Notes: generated by a model from the sequence alone, not told the origin. A stretch of 64,000 bases of DNA from Piromyces finnis (GCA_002104945.1 MCFH01000098.1:16598-80597), one strand, 5' to 3'. Counted from the stretch's first letter, positions 21,047 to 32,169 are shown. Numbers and translations are program-made.

Positions 21047-24000
21047 TTATAAAGAATCCTTTCTCGAAGGAATTTCAATTACAAATGGTTGGTATCTATG
21101 CTTAATTAGATTACCAACTTTATTCTTTCTTATTCTCATGGAGGAGTCATTCGACTTATGTTTTGACTTTTTAGAGTTTCTTTCGAACTCTTGTATTAAT
21201 TGTTTGTCCGGGATCTGATCTTCAGAAACCCAAGTGGATTTATCAAATCCTTTCCACGATAACTTATAAAATGTTTCACCATTAACAGATTTCATCTTTT
21301 CAATTTTCTCTGGAATTTTTTCAATTAAATCTGTGTTAAGATGAATATTTCTTTTACTACTATTAGACCTATCTATAAACTCGTTTTCAAAGTATGGTTC
21401 TAACAATGAGACATGAAAGACTGGATGACATCTCATTGTCTTTGGGAGTTTCAATTTCAAAGCGAGAGAACTAACTTTTTCAATTATTTCAAATGGACCA
21501 AGCATTTGAGGTGCTAATTTCTTCTTCAAGTTAGTTCCCGGAGAATCTTTCAATAACCATACCTTCTTTCCCACTTCAAATTCCGGGGGACTCATTCTTT
21601 TCATATCGTCATATTTCTTATATGTTTCTTTTGCTTTTTCTAAGTTTTCTTTTAATAATTTAAAGTTTTTATTCATATCAATTACTCTTTGTTCAGCTCT
21701 ACTAGGTCTATCATTAGCCGGGATTTCCAAGCTGAACTTTGGATGAAAACCATAATTAGCAAAGAATGGGGATTGATTTATAGATTGCTGTAAAGTGTTA
21801 TTATATGCAAATTCAGCAAATGGAATAAGATCAACCCAGTTATTCTGCTTCTTATTGATAAAACAACGGAAATATTGTTCTAATATGCCGTTCACCCTCT
21901 CCGTTTGACCATCTGTCTGCGGATGGTTAGCAGTTGACAATGAATGATTGATATTAAGAAGGTCACAAAGTCTTGACCAGAAATCAGAAGTAAATTGCGA
22001 GCCTCTATCAGAAATAATGGAATCAGGAAGACCATGCAAACGGAAGACATTGGCAATAAAAGCATCAGCAGCAATTGAAGCAGTAGGAAGACAACGTAAA
22101 GGAATGGCGTGAGCAAATTTAGTAAATCTATCGACAACAACCATAAGTGTAGTCATATCTCTGGACTTAGGAAGATCAACAATAAAGTCGATAGAGATAT
22201 CAGACCAAGGTCTACTAGGAGTGTCCAAAGGGGATAACAATCCATAAGGCTTATGTCTAGGGACTTTGGATTTGCAACAAGTCACGCAAGATTTAATAAA
22301 GGATTTAACATCTGAATGAAATCTTGGCCACCAAAAGTTTCTTGAAATAAGTTCGACGGTTTTCTTAATGCCGAAATGGCCAGCAGCAACAGAATCATGA
22401 TGGAGTTCCAAAACTCTAGTCCTAAGAGATTTAGGAACATAAATAAGATTGCTAAATAACAAAAATCCTTCACCATCAATAATAACTTTATCAATATTTT
22501 TAATAGGTGCATTACTTGTAGAACCATTCATTTTAAATTGGACAATGGAATTATATAAATCGTCATTTTTAAGTTCTGATAAAATAGAATCTATTAAAGG
22601 TTTGTTATCGTTATGATGAAGTGAAATTGTAAGACAAGAAACATTAGAGTTAATATCATTCACTAAATGATCACTTCTACGAGACAGAATGTCAGGCTTA
22701 CCAGATTTCTTCCCAGCTCTATAGATGAGTTTAAAGTCAAATCTGGATAAGAACAAATTCCATCTAATTTGTCTCTGAGATAACATTTCAGGTTTTCTAG
22801 GAAATGTTAAGTTCTTGTGATCGGTATAAATTATGAACTGGTGGCGTGCACCCTCTAAGTAATGACGCCATTCTTCAAGAGCAACTATAATGGCTAAAAG
22901 TTCTTTGTCATATATAGGATAGTTTCTTTGACAACTCGTCAAACTTTTAGAAAGAAATGCAATGGGATGTAATTTGCCGTCAAACTCTTGAGAGAGAATA
23001 GCACCGACAGCATAATTACTAGCATCAGTTTCTACAATAAATTGTTTATTACTATCCGCATGTTTCAGAATAGGAGCTGACGTGAACAAAGTTTTTAATA
23101 AAATAAAAGCGTCCTGATCTTCTTTCACCCAGTCAAAAGCAACATTTTTTCTAGTGAGTTTGTGAAGAGGGTTTGCAATTTTAGCAAAGTCTTTAATAAA
23201 AATTCTGTAATAGTTGCATAAACCAATAAAAGACTGAACCTCTTTAACATTCTTAGGAATCGGCCAATCGAGAATTGCTTTAACTTTATTCTCGTCCATT
23301 TGCAACCCATCTTTTGAAATGACATAACCAAGAAAAGTAGTTTTTTCAACATCAAACTCACATTTTTCTAATTTAACATAGAGATTATTATCAAGGAGTT
23401 TCTTAAGTACTTTTTTAACATGCTCATGATGCTCTTCGATATTATTAGAATAAATAAGGATATCATCAATATACGAGATAACAAAATCGTCTAAGTAATC
23501 ACTGAGAACATCGTTAATAAAGTGTTGAAAAGTTGCAGGTGCATTCTTTAATCCAAAAGGCATAACTAGATATTCATAATGACCATACCTAGTACGAAAA
23601 GCTGTTTTGTATTCGTCACCTTCTTTAATACGAATAAGATTATAAGCAGATTTGAGATCTAATTTAGTGAAAATCTTAGCATTTTTCACTCTTTCCAGAA
23701 GGTCACTAATTAAAGGTAAAGGATATGAATTACGAATGGTAATGTCATTCAACTTTCTATAATCAATACAAAGTCTCAGGGAGCCATCCTTCTTTTTAAC
23801 AAACAAAATTGGAGCCCCTGCAGGAGACGATGATTTCCTAATAAAACCCTTATTTAAATTTTCATCTATATATTTTTTAAGTTCCTCTCTTTCAACTTCA
23901 GTTAATGGATACAAGGGTCCATAAAATAAAGTTGAATCATCCTTAAGCTTGATTTCACAATCATAAGGTCTATGAGGAGGTAACACTTCACAATTTTTTT

Positions 24001-24898
24001 CGTTAAACACTTCTAAAAATTCAATATATTCGGATGGTACGGTGACCATTTTTTCTTTATTTAATTCATTATTCTTAATCTTTGTTTCTATTAAACTAAG
24101 ACTATTTTCATTACATTCATAATTACATTTATTATTACTATTACATGTTTCACTAATTTTACTAATTATACATTTAACTTTTTTATTATAATTGTCTCCG
24201 TCATCTTCGCTGTCTTCTTCATCATTAATAGTTCTTACTAGGCGTCCTCTAACGTACTCCTTGTCTTCATTATTCGAGATGTTTGCATTATCCGAGAGAC
24301 CGATGGATTTAGCCGATTTTTTCATAATACTTTTGTCGAGGACTTCATGGTCTAATTCGTCCTTCTTAGATTTCTTCTTACTTTTTCTATTTCTTTTCCC
24401 ATGGTTACAGTGTCTAGCGCAATATCCCGAACTAAAATTGATTTTCTTGGAATCATAAAAAGCCTCAGGATTGTGCTTTTTAATCCATGGTAGTCCAAGA
24501 ATTACGTCGACACCAGGAACCTTTAAACTATATAATTGAATAGTTTCAAAATGATTTCTACATCTTAATATGCACTTTTCACTCCGTTCCATTACACAAG
24601 AAATCCCATCGTTAACTCCTGAAACTCGGAAAGGCTCAACAGTTTCAAAATGAATTCCAATTTCTTTAGCAAGTTCAGGATTAATAAAACTTAATTCGGA
24701 TCCTGAATCAACTAACACTCTAACTTTAACTTCCGGAATATTGTTTGTACTTAAATAAAAATCGATAATATTTACGTCTTTTTTGCTATCCATGACTCCC
24801 ACTTTATAAATCCTTGGATTAGCAATTCTAGGAGTCTTTTCCTTAATAATCCGGAATACTCTTTTTGGTTTAACTCTATTAGGACAATTGAATTTCAA
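21047..24898 (-). CDS. pol: E1 Pol: protease, RT, RNase H, integrase
   Basis: 1283 residues from the first Met after the TGA at 24914-24916. The frame is continuous with gag, so the natural product is probably one Gag-Pol. The segment starts in the zinc knuckle (KFNC). Retropepsin active site LVDSGSELSF near 62, RT with YIDD near 478 and VMPFGLKNAPATFQ, RNase H (ETDAS near 622, TDHKNLTF), integrase HHCC finger, ISDRGSQF and HPQTDGQTE, LGPFEII motif. The C-terminus is a chromodomain-like fold (FYKLSWKGFDKSTWVSEDQI) followed by a basic tail ending IPSRKDSL. No frameshift is seen, so Pol itself looks functional. Confidence 0.92.
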   Translation of the reverse strand: MKFNCPNRVKPKRVFRIIKEKTPRIANPRIYKVGVMDSKKDVNIIDFYLSTNNIPEVKVRVLVDSGSELSFINPELAKEIGIHFETVEPFRVSGVNDGISCVMERSEKCILRCRNHFETIQLYSLKVPGVDVILGLPWIKKHNPEAFYDSKKINFSSGYCARHCNHGKRNRKSKKKSKKDELDHEVLDKSIMKKSAKSIGLSDNANISNNEDKEYVRGRLVRTINDEEDSEDDGDNYNKKVKCIISKISETCNSNNKCNYECNENSLSLIETKIKNNELNKEKMVTVPSEYIEFLEVFNEKNCEVLPPHRPYDCEIKLKDDSTLFYGPLYPLTEVEREELKKYIDENLNKGFIRKSSSPAGAPILFVKKKDGSLRLCIDYRKLNDITIRNSYPLPLISDLLERVKNAKIFTKLDLKSAYNLIRIKEGDEYKTAFRTRYGHYEYLVMPFGLKNAPATFQHFINDVLSDYLDDFVISYIDDILIYSNNIEEHHEHVKKVLKKLLDNNLYVKLEKCEFDVEKTTFLGYVISKDGLQMDENKVKAILDWPIPKNVKEVQSFIGLCNYYRIFIKDFAKIANPLHKLTRKNVAFDWVKEDQDAFILLKTLFTSAPILKHADSNKQFIVETDASNYAVGAILSQEFDGKLHPIAFLSKSLTSCQRNYPIYDKELLAIIVALEEWRHYLEGARHQFIIYTDHKNLTFPRKPEMLSQRQIRWNLFLSRFDFKLIYRAGKKSGKPDILSRRSDHLVNDINSNVSCLTISLHHNDNKPLIDSILSELKNDDLYNSIVQFKMNGSTSNAPIKNIDKVIIDGEGFLLFSNLIYVPKSLRTRVLELHHDSVAAGHFGIKKTVELISRNFWWPRFHSDVKSFIKSCVTCCKSKVPRHKPYGLLSPLDTPSRPWSDISIDFIVDLPKSRDMTTLMVVVDRFTKFAHAIPLRCLPTASIAADAFIANVFRLHGLPDSIISDRGSQFTSDFWSRLCDLLNINHSLSTANHPQTDGQTERVNGILEQYFRCFINKKQNNWVDLIPFAEFAYNNTLQQSINQSPFFANYGFHPKFSLEIPANDRPSRAEQRVIDMNKNFKLLKENLEKAKETYKKYDDMKRMSPPEFEVGKKVWLLKDSPGTNLKKKLAPQMLGPFEIIEKVSSLALKLKLPKTMRCHPVFHVSLLEPYFENEFIDRSNSSKRNIHLNTDLIEKIPEKIEKMKSVNGETFYKLSWKGFDKSTWVSEDQIPDKQLIQEFERNSKKSKHKSNDSSMRIRKNKVGNLIKHRYQPFVIEIPSRKDSL

Positions 24899-24913
24899 AT
24901 GTCCTGGTTTCTT

Positions 24914-25690
24914 TCAAAGAAAACAAACAGTCTTTTTTCTTTCTTTTTCAAAATTATTTGATCTCTCCTCATAACGACCGCTGGATCCTTGAATGTTGAT
25001 ATAACGCTTACGTTTCCTATCCGCACTAATTTTAAAAACATCAACATCCATAGGATCTCCCGCAATCCTATTGTTAAAATAGAATTCACTTAAAGAATTT
25101 CTTTTCATCATATCTTCAACCAAAATTGTTGAAGATATTAACTGTTCCATTGAATTTGGATTGGTTTCAACAAAAGCCAACTTTTCTCTTAAATGTGGGT
25201 TTAAACCTTTCAGAAACATATAGATCTTTGCACTTTCATTAAAGTTTGAATTTTGGCTTATTCTTTGAAACTCGGTAATATAATCAACAACATATCCAAG
25301 TTTTTTTTGTCGGATGTTGTCTAATTTACCATTCGCAACAACAGTATCATAACGGTCACATCCGAAATTAGCCCTCAAACGATCTATAAATTCATCATAA
25401 TTGTTTAATATCCCACTATTATTCCGCATTAGTGATGAAGCCCATTCCAACGGTTTCCCAGAGAAGTAGGAAATAACGAAGTCAACCCGGACGCGATCTG
25501 TATTATACAGTGCCGGTCGAGTTCGGAAAACCAATTCCACTCTGGTTAAAAAACCATCTAATTCCCTTTGCCTACCAGTGAATAATGGTGGAGCATTAAT
25601 AATGCTTCCATGATTCCCAGCAGCATTCTCCATTCTATCCGTCATTTCCTCCAAATTCCAATTATCAAATATATTTATTAATTCCTCCAA
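24914..25690 (-). CDS. gag: E1 Gag, stopped inside the zinc knuckle
   Basis: 258 residues. The capsid-type Gag domain spans about 25-200 (RQRELDGFLTRVELVF, GKPLEWASSLM, LGYVVDYITEFQRISQNSNFNESAKIYMFLKGL). A PMDVD motif near 212 is shared with family C Gag. The ORF ends at CFL followed by TGA (24914-24916), where E2 has TGT for the second Cys of the CCHC knuckle. The stop therefore removes the nucleocapsid and Pol unless read through. E2 is intact at this codon, which favours a recent point mutation. Confidence 0.88.
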   Translation of the reverse strand: MEELINIFDNWNLEEMTDRMENAAGNHGSIINAPPLFTGRQRELDGFLTRVELVFRTRPALYNTDRVRVDFVISYFSGKPLEWASSLMRNNSGILNNYDEFIDRLRANFGCDRYDTVVANGKLDNIRQKKLGYVVDYITEFQRISQNSNFNESAKIYMFLKGLNPHLREKLAFVETNPNSMEQLISSTILVEDMMKRNSLSEFYFNNRIAGDPMDVDVFKISADRKRKRYINIQGSSGRYEERSNNFEKERKKTVCFL

Positions 25691-25760
25691 TTCACCAACT
25701 AGACACTAAATGAAAAATTAAGATTACCGATTGTTTCCTGCTACTATTACAAGCAAGTAA

Positions 25761-25791
<31 letters not shown>

Positions 25792-26080
25792 CAAAGTAAC
25801 TAAAGAAAAATCTATACTAAAACGTTGCTTCAGACTCTCTCTGTATGTTACAGTGTCGAGCAAGATAATAGAATAAATTTATAAAAATGGTAGCTCACAA
25901 AGACACTAGTAGTTATCCAAGATATCCGGTAGTTCCAAAAGATATCAGTAGTTATCCAAAATATCTGGTAGTTCCAAAAGATATCAGTAGTTATCCAAAA
26001 TATCTGGTAGTTCCCAAAGTTATCAGTAGTTATCCAAGATATCCTAACGTACTCTTATTTGTATGTTAGGTAATTGTTAT
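25691..26080 (-). other. E1 leader: primer site, minisatellite, A27 tract
   Basis: From the LTR inward on the minus strand: primer site ATAACAATTAC (26080-26070), complementary to the LTR segment at 26199-26209; a minisatellite; a 27-base A tract (25787-25761); then the gag ATG at 25690. A short ORF through the minisatellite (25887-26069, plus strand) is repeat-encoded and is not taken as a gene. Confidence 0.7.
25908..26063 (+). repeat. 39-bp minisatellite in E1 leader (four units)
   Basis: AGTAGTTATCC recurs at 25908, 25947, 25986 and 26025, an exact 39-base period with a few substitutions. The units share TATCTGGTAGTTCC. It is unrelated to the 54-bp repeat at the same place in E2. Confidence 0.9.
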
Positions 26081-26681
26081 TGTAAAGTCGAACACTTGAA
26101 GAATAGATTAGGATATCTATTCTATTACAATAACACTAAAAATCTAAATAAAATTGTTTTATTAAAAAATATCTTTTATTATAATAGAAATTATATTAAT
26201 AACAATTACATCGATAAAATGATGAAAAATATCTTCTATTTATATTTTTCCTAAATACATTTATATTATATTATAACTATTTATTTCTTATATATTATTA
26301 TTTAAAATCTACACTAAAATCTTAATTATTAATAAATATTTAAACTATAACTATTTTTAGTAAAATACAATTGGCAATTCAAATTAAGTACTATTTAATT
26401 TGAATATGTGCCCATGTATTATTGATATATTAATCATTTATTATTTATCTATTTCTATAAAAAAACAATACTAAAACTAGGGATTTAAATTGAGAATATT
26501 AATTTACTTGTTAAACATTAAAAATAAATTAATAATTTATTTTGTTTTAAACTTTAATTATTAATAAATAAATTATGTCCCATTTTCTTTTTCTGTAATA
26601 TAATTTGTGTAACTTAAACAATAATATTTATGGCTTAAGTTACATTAAATATATCAATCTGTGGCGTTTGATATCTTTACA
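26081..26681 (-). repeat. 5' LTR of E1 (601 bp)
   Basis: It starts TGTAAAGTCG and ends TATCTTTACA on the plus strand. The outer half matches the tandem 595-bp units to its right more closely than it matches the E1 3' LTR. Confidence 0.9.
26199..26244 (-). promoter_or_regulatory. E1 LTR promoter: TATA box and self-primer segment
   Basis: TATAAATAG on the minus strand (26236-26244) is followed 27 bases downstream by GTAATTGTTAT (26199-26209). That is the exact 11-base complement of the primer site at 26070-26080, and the same pair recurs in E2. Confidence 0.65.
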
Positions 26682-28466
26682 TGCTGACTCAGAAAGAATA
26701 GATTAGGATATCTATTCTATTACAATAACACTAAAGATTTAAATAAAATTATTTTATTAAAAAATATCTTTTATTATAATAGAAATTATATTAATAACAA
26801 TTACATCGATAAAATGATGAAAAATATCTTCTATTTATATTTTTCCTAAATACATTTATATTATATTATAACTATTTATTTCTTATATATTATTATTTAA
26901 AATCTACACTAAAATCTTAATTATTAATAAATATTTAAACTATAACTATTTTTAGTAAAATACAATTGGCAATTCAAATTAAGTACTATTTAATTTGAAT
27001 ATGTGCCCATGTATTATTGATATATTAATCATTTATTATTTATCTATTTCTATAAAAAAACAATACTAAAACTAGGGATTTAAATTGAGAATATTAATTT
27101 ACTTGTTAAACATTAAAAATAAATTAATAATTTATTTTGTTTTAAACTTTAATTATTAATAAATAAATTATGTCCCATTTTCTTTTTCTGTAATATAATT
27201 TGTGTAACTTAAACAATAATATTTATGGCTTAAGTTACATTAAAGATATCAATCTGTGGCGTTTGATATCTTTACATGCTGACTCAGAAAGAATAGATTA
27301 GGATATCTATTCTATTACAATAACACTAAAGATTTAAATAAAATTATTTTATTAAAAAATATCTTTTATTATAATAGAAATTATATTAATAACAATTACA
27401 TCGATAAAATGATGAAAAATATCTTCTATTTATATTTTTCCTAAATACATTTATATTATATTATAACTATTTATTTCTTATATATTATTATTTAAAATCT
27501 ACACTAAAATCTTAATTATTAATAAATATTTAAACTATAACTATTTTTAGTAAAATACAATTGGCAATTCAAATTAAGTACTATTTAATTTGAATATGTG
27601 CCCATGTATTATTGATATATTAATCATTTATTATTTATCTATTTCTATAAAAAAACAATACTAAAACTAGGGATTTAAATTGAGAATATTAATTTACTTG
27701 TTAAACATTAAAAATAAATTAATAATTTATTTTGTTTTAAACTTTAATTATTAATAAATAAATTATGTCCCATTTTCTTTTTCTGTAATATAATTTGTGT
27801 AACTTAAACAATAATATTTATGGCTTAAGTTACATTAAAGATATCAATCTGTGGCGTTTGATATCTTTACATGCTGACTCAGAAAGAATAGATTAGGATA
27901 TCTATTCTATTACAATAACACTAAAGATTTAAATAAAATTATTTTATTAAAAAATATCTTTTATTATAATAGAAATTATATTAATAACAATTACATCGAT
28001 AAAATGATGAAAAATATCTTCTATTTATATTTTTCCTAAATACATTTATATTATATTATAACTATTTATTTCTTATATATTATTATTTAAAATCTACACT
28101 AAAATCTTAATTATTAATAAATATTTAAACTATAACTATTTTTAGTAAAATACAATTGGCAATTCAAATTAAGTACTATTTAATTTGAATATGTGCCCAT
28201 GTATTATTGATATATTAATCATTTATTATTTATCTATTTCTATAAAAAAACAATACTAAAACTAGGGATTTAAATTGAGAATATTAATTTACTTGTTAAA
28301 CATTAAAAATAAATTAATAATTTATTTTGTTTTAAACTTTAATTATTAATAAATAAATTATGTCCCATTTTCTTTTTCTGTAATATAATTTGTGTAACTT
28401 AAACAATAATATTTATGGCTTAAGTTACATTAAAGATATCAATCTGTGGCGTTTGATATCTTTACA
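26682..28466 (-). repeat. Three tandem 595-bp E-type LTR units
   Basis: Units 26682-27276, 27277-27871 and 27872-28466 each begin TGCTGACTCAG and end TATCTTTACA, with no visible differences and no internal region between them. The last unit serves as the 3' LTR of E3, since it is followed by the same polypurine tract and pol end as in E1. The first 15 or so bases of each unit differ from the E1 and E2 LTR ends, so they form their own subtype. Confidence 0.9.
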
Positions 28467-28502
28467 ATCTCTCTCTATAAGTCGAGCTCCTGCGAGATTA
28501 AT

Positions 28503-30217
28503 TTATAAAGAATCCTTTCTCGAAGGAATTTCAATTACAAATGTTTGGTATTTATGCTTAATTAGATTATAAACTTTATTCTTTCTAATTTTCATGGAGA
28601 AATCATTCGACTTATGTTTTGACTTTTTAGAGTTTCTTTCGAACTCTTGTATTAATTGTTTGTCTGGAATCTGATATTCTGAAACCCAAGTGGATTTGTC
28701 AAATCCTTTCCACGATAATTTATAAAATGTTTCACCATTAACAGATTTCATCTTCTCAATTTTTTCTGGAATTTTTTCAATCAAATCTGTGTTAAGATGA
28801 ATATTTCTTTTCCTACTATTAGACCTATCTATAAACTCGTTTTCAAAGTATGGTTCTAACAATGAGACATGAAAGACTGGATGACATCTCATTGTCTTTG
28901 GGAGTTTCAATTTCAAAGCGAGAGAACTAACTTTTTCAATTATTTCAAATGGACCAAGCATTTGAGGTGCTAATTTCTTCTTCAAGTTAGTTCCCGGAGA
29001 ATCTTTCAATAACCATACCTTCTTTCCCACTTCAAATTCCGGGGGACTCATTCTTTTCATATCGTCATATTTCTTATATGTTTCTTTTGCTTTTTCTAAG
29101 TTTTCTTTTAATAATTTAAAGTTTTTATTCATATCAATTACTCTTTGTTCAGCTCTACTAGGTCTATCATTAGCCGGGATTTCCAAGCTGAACTTTGGAT
29201 GAAAACCATAATTAGCAAAGAATGGGGATTGATTTATAGATTGCTGTAAAGTGTTATTATATGCAAATTCAGCAAATGGAATAAGATCAACCCAGTTATT
29301 CTGCTTCTTATTGATAAAACAACGGAAATATTGTTCTAATATGCCGTTCACCCTCTCCGTTTGACCATCTGTCTGCGGATGGTTAGCAGTTGACAATGAA
29401 TGATTGATATTAAGAAGGTCACAAAGTCTTGACCAGAAATCAGAAGTAAATTGCGAGCCTCTATCAGAAATGATGGAATTAGGAAGACCATGCAAACGGA
29501 AGACATTGGCAATAAAAGCATCAGCAGCAATTGAAGCAGTAGGAAGACAACGTAAAGGAATGGCGTGAGCAAATTTAGTAAATCTATCGACAACAACCAT
29601 AAAGGTTGTCATATCTCTGGACTTAGGAAGATCAACAATAAAGTCGATAGAGATATCAGACCAAGGTCTACTAGGAGTGTCTAAAGGGGATAACAATCCA
29701 TAAGGCTTATGTCTAGGGACTTTGGATTTGCAACAAGTCACGCAAGATTTAATAAAGGATTTAACATCTGAATGAAATCTTGGCCACCAAAAGTTTCTTG
29801 AAATTAGTTCGACGGTTTTCTTAATGCCGAAATGGCCAGCAGCAACAGAATCATGATGGAGTTCCAAAACTCTAGTCCTAAGAGATTTAGGAACATAAAT
29901 AAGATTGCTAAATAACAAAAATCCTTCACCATCAATAATAACTTTATCAATATTTTTAATAGGTGCATTACTTGTAGAACCATTCATTTTAAATTGAACA
30001 ATGGAATTGTACAAATCGTCATTTTTAAGTTCTGAAAAAATAGAATCTATTAAAGGTTTGTTATCGTTATGATGGAGTGAAATTGTAAGACAAGAAACAT
30101 TAGAGTTAATATCATTCACTAAATGATCACTTCTACTAGACAGAATGTCAGGCTTACCAGATTTCTTTCCAGCTCTATAGATGAGTTTAAAGTCAAATCT
30201 GGATAAGAACAAATTCC
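28503..30217 (-). pseudogene. pol: E3 Pol fragment: end of RNase H plus integrase and tail
   Basis: It is nearly identical to E1 Pol from WNLFLSRFDFKLIYRAGKKSG to the C-terminal IPSRKDSL. The HHCC finger, ISDRGSQF, TDGQTE, LGPFEII and chromodomain-like tail are all intact. It starts abruptly at 30217, where sequence switches to element F on the opposite strand. No gag, protease, RT or 5' LTR of E3 remains in the window. The first residues of the apparent ORF (30218-30254) belong to the F antisense strand and are not part of this gene. Confidence 0.9.
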
Positions 30218-32169
30218 AAGTTGGTGGTATACTGTCACAACTTGGTGATGACAATGAACTACACCCTGTGTACTACTACTCTAAGAAGCTTACGAAAGCA
30301 GAGATCAACTACTCTATCACGGAAAAGGAGTTGTTGGCTATTAGAAATGCTTTCATTGAGTGGCGACACCTACTAATGGGTGCGAAACACAAGGTCCTGG
30401 TTTACAGCGACCACAGGAACCTCCTGTTCGCCACTAAACCTCAGTTGTTGACAGCAAGACAGGCAAGATGGAAAGACCTGTTCGCTGCGTACAACTTTGA
30501 AATAATATATCGGCCAGGGAAAATGAATGGTAGAGCCGATATACTATCAAGAATGGTATCTCCAGAACAGGTACAACTGGAGATGGAAAAAGCTAATCTC
30601 CTCCGTCCAGAACAAGTAAAGGGATTTCCACCCATGGAAGAAGAGAGCTATGCGGTGTTAGAAGTAAGCTTTGTAGGGGAACTCAAACAAGCTTACAACA
30701 CTGATGAGCTAGCAAGGGAAATTAAAGAAGGCCTTAACGCAAATAGAGGCCACAAGCTTATCAAGAAGTGGTTTGAAATAAATGGGTTGATTGTAAGAAA
30801 GGATGCTCCTGAACGCACATATGTGCCAAAGGCATTAAGGGATATAATCATTAAACTTAACCACGATAGCGAAACAGCAGGTCATCTGGGTAAGGATAAG
30901 ACATATGACCTTATAGCCAGAAATTACTACTGGCCTAAAATGAAGGATGACGTTGCGGGATATATCAAAGCTTGTACCATATGTTGTACTCAAAAGGACA
31001 ACAGGCATAAGCCGTATGGTAGCGCTGCCAGAGTAAAAGTTGCAGACTTACCCTGGCAAGAAGTAGAAATTGACTTCCTGATGGACCTACCTATTAAGGA
31101 ACGAAGAAAACCAGGTAGTGATCCTTCAAATCCCCCAGAAGTCACTAGAAGGGGTTGTATCATAGTTTGCAGTGATAAGTTAACCAAAATGATACACTTA
31201 GTGGGATTTAGGAGCATGCCTACTGCAAAAGAAACAGCCTTAGCATACTTACAACATGTATTCAAACTACATGGTTGTCCTAAATCAGTTACTACGGACC
31301 GTGGTGTTCATTTCACCAGTAAGTTGTGGAAAGACATTATGGGATTCTTTGGTGTAGAAGTAAACCTTGCTACTACTAGCCATCATGAAACGGTGGGTCA
31401 GGTGGAACGCAATAACTCCTACGTTAGTATGTACTTGAGGTGCTTTGTGAAGACTTTCGACGACGACGAATGGTTAAAGTATTTGTACTTAGCAGAGTTC
31501 TGCTACAATAATGCGGTACACAGCTCTACTAAGCAGTCTCCATTCCTATCCTTGTATAATTACCAAGTACATATGAATCCCCAAGACTCAGAGCTTGTCC
31601 ATTCATTAGGTGAAGCTCCAATATTAGATAGCTTTGCACACAACTTAGGCATCTTAAAACACATGCTGGACATCTCAAGAACACGGTTCTTAGATCACCT
31701 TGACCGCCGAAGAGAACTTAACTACCCAAAAATTAGGCTTATGGACCTTGTGTGGTTAAGAAAACCAGAAAATTACAACCCTCTTCCCTTCTACAAGCTA
31801 CAAGCAAGAAAGTACGGTCCCTTCAAGGTTATTGGTATTGATGAAAACAAGCTTAACTACCGACTAGACATTAGTAAATCACCTTTCCCTAACGTCTATC
31901 CAGTGTTTCATATCAGTGAGTTAGAACCATACCACTATAAACCAGAAGAACTAACACCGGCACCAGAAGGTTACCAGAAAATCATTAAAATCCTTAGTGC
32001 CAGAAGAAAAAAGGATGTCTACCAGTACTTAGCTACCTTTAGTGAATTTAGACAAGAGTGGGTTAATGCCGATGTCATTGACAAGAATGCCCATTATGAT
32101 AAATTGTTAAAAGAATTCCAAGATAAATGTTACCAGGAATTCATGGTTAGTGTCCAAAACCCTGCCTAG
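30218..32169 (+). pseudogene. pol: Element F Pol fragment: RNase H, integrase, tail (5'-truncated)
   Basis: The plus-strand ORF opens antisense inside E3 at 30181, but F homology begins at about 30218 with VGGILSQLGDD of RNase H. It continues through SDHRNLLF, the integrase finger (HLGKDKTYDLIARNYYW, CTICCTQK), IDFLMDLP, TTDRGVHF and HHETVGQVE, KYGPFKVI and a divergent chromodomain-like tail, and stops at 32169. Integrase catalytic residues are present. Gag, protease and RT are absent. It resembles A1 most (HHETVGQVER) but is a distinct family, and codons look less A/T-rich than neighbouring elements. Confidence 0.88.

Larger units (their letters stand above)
20400..26681 (-). mobile_element. 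Ty3/Gypsy retrotransposon E1 (family E, nearly intact)
   Basis: 6282 bp with LTRs at 20400-21010 (3') and 26081-26681 (5'). It is flanked by the perfect duplication TGCTG (20395-20399 and 26682-26686). Gag (25690-24914) and Pol (24898-21047) lie in one frame, separated only by a TGA inside the zinc knuckle. The leader carries a 39-bp minisatellite and an A27 tract (sense strand). Confidence 0.92.

Noticed and set aside
24914-24916. TGA read as an amino acid (selenocysteine or altered code)
   Set aside because: Other long ORFs end normally at TAA/TAG and E2 has a Cys codon here, so a nonsense mutation is simpler.
25887-26254. Short plus-strand ORFs in the E1 leader and LTR (60 and 63 aa)
   Set aside because: One is encoded by the 39-bp minisatellite and the other by the LTR; both are repeat-derived with no protein signature.
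26682-28466. CRISPR or satellite array
   Set aside because: Units are full LTRs with no spacers, and the last one adjoins a retroelement polypurine tract and pol.
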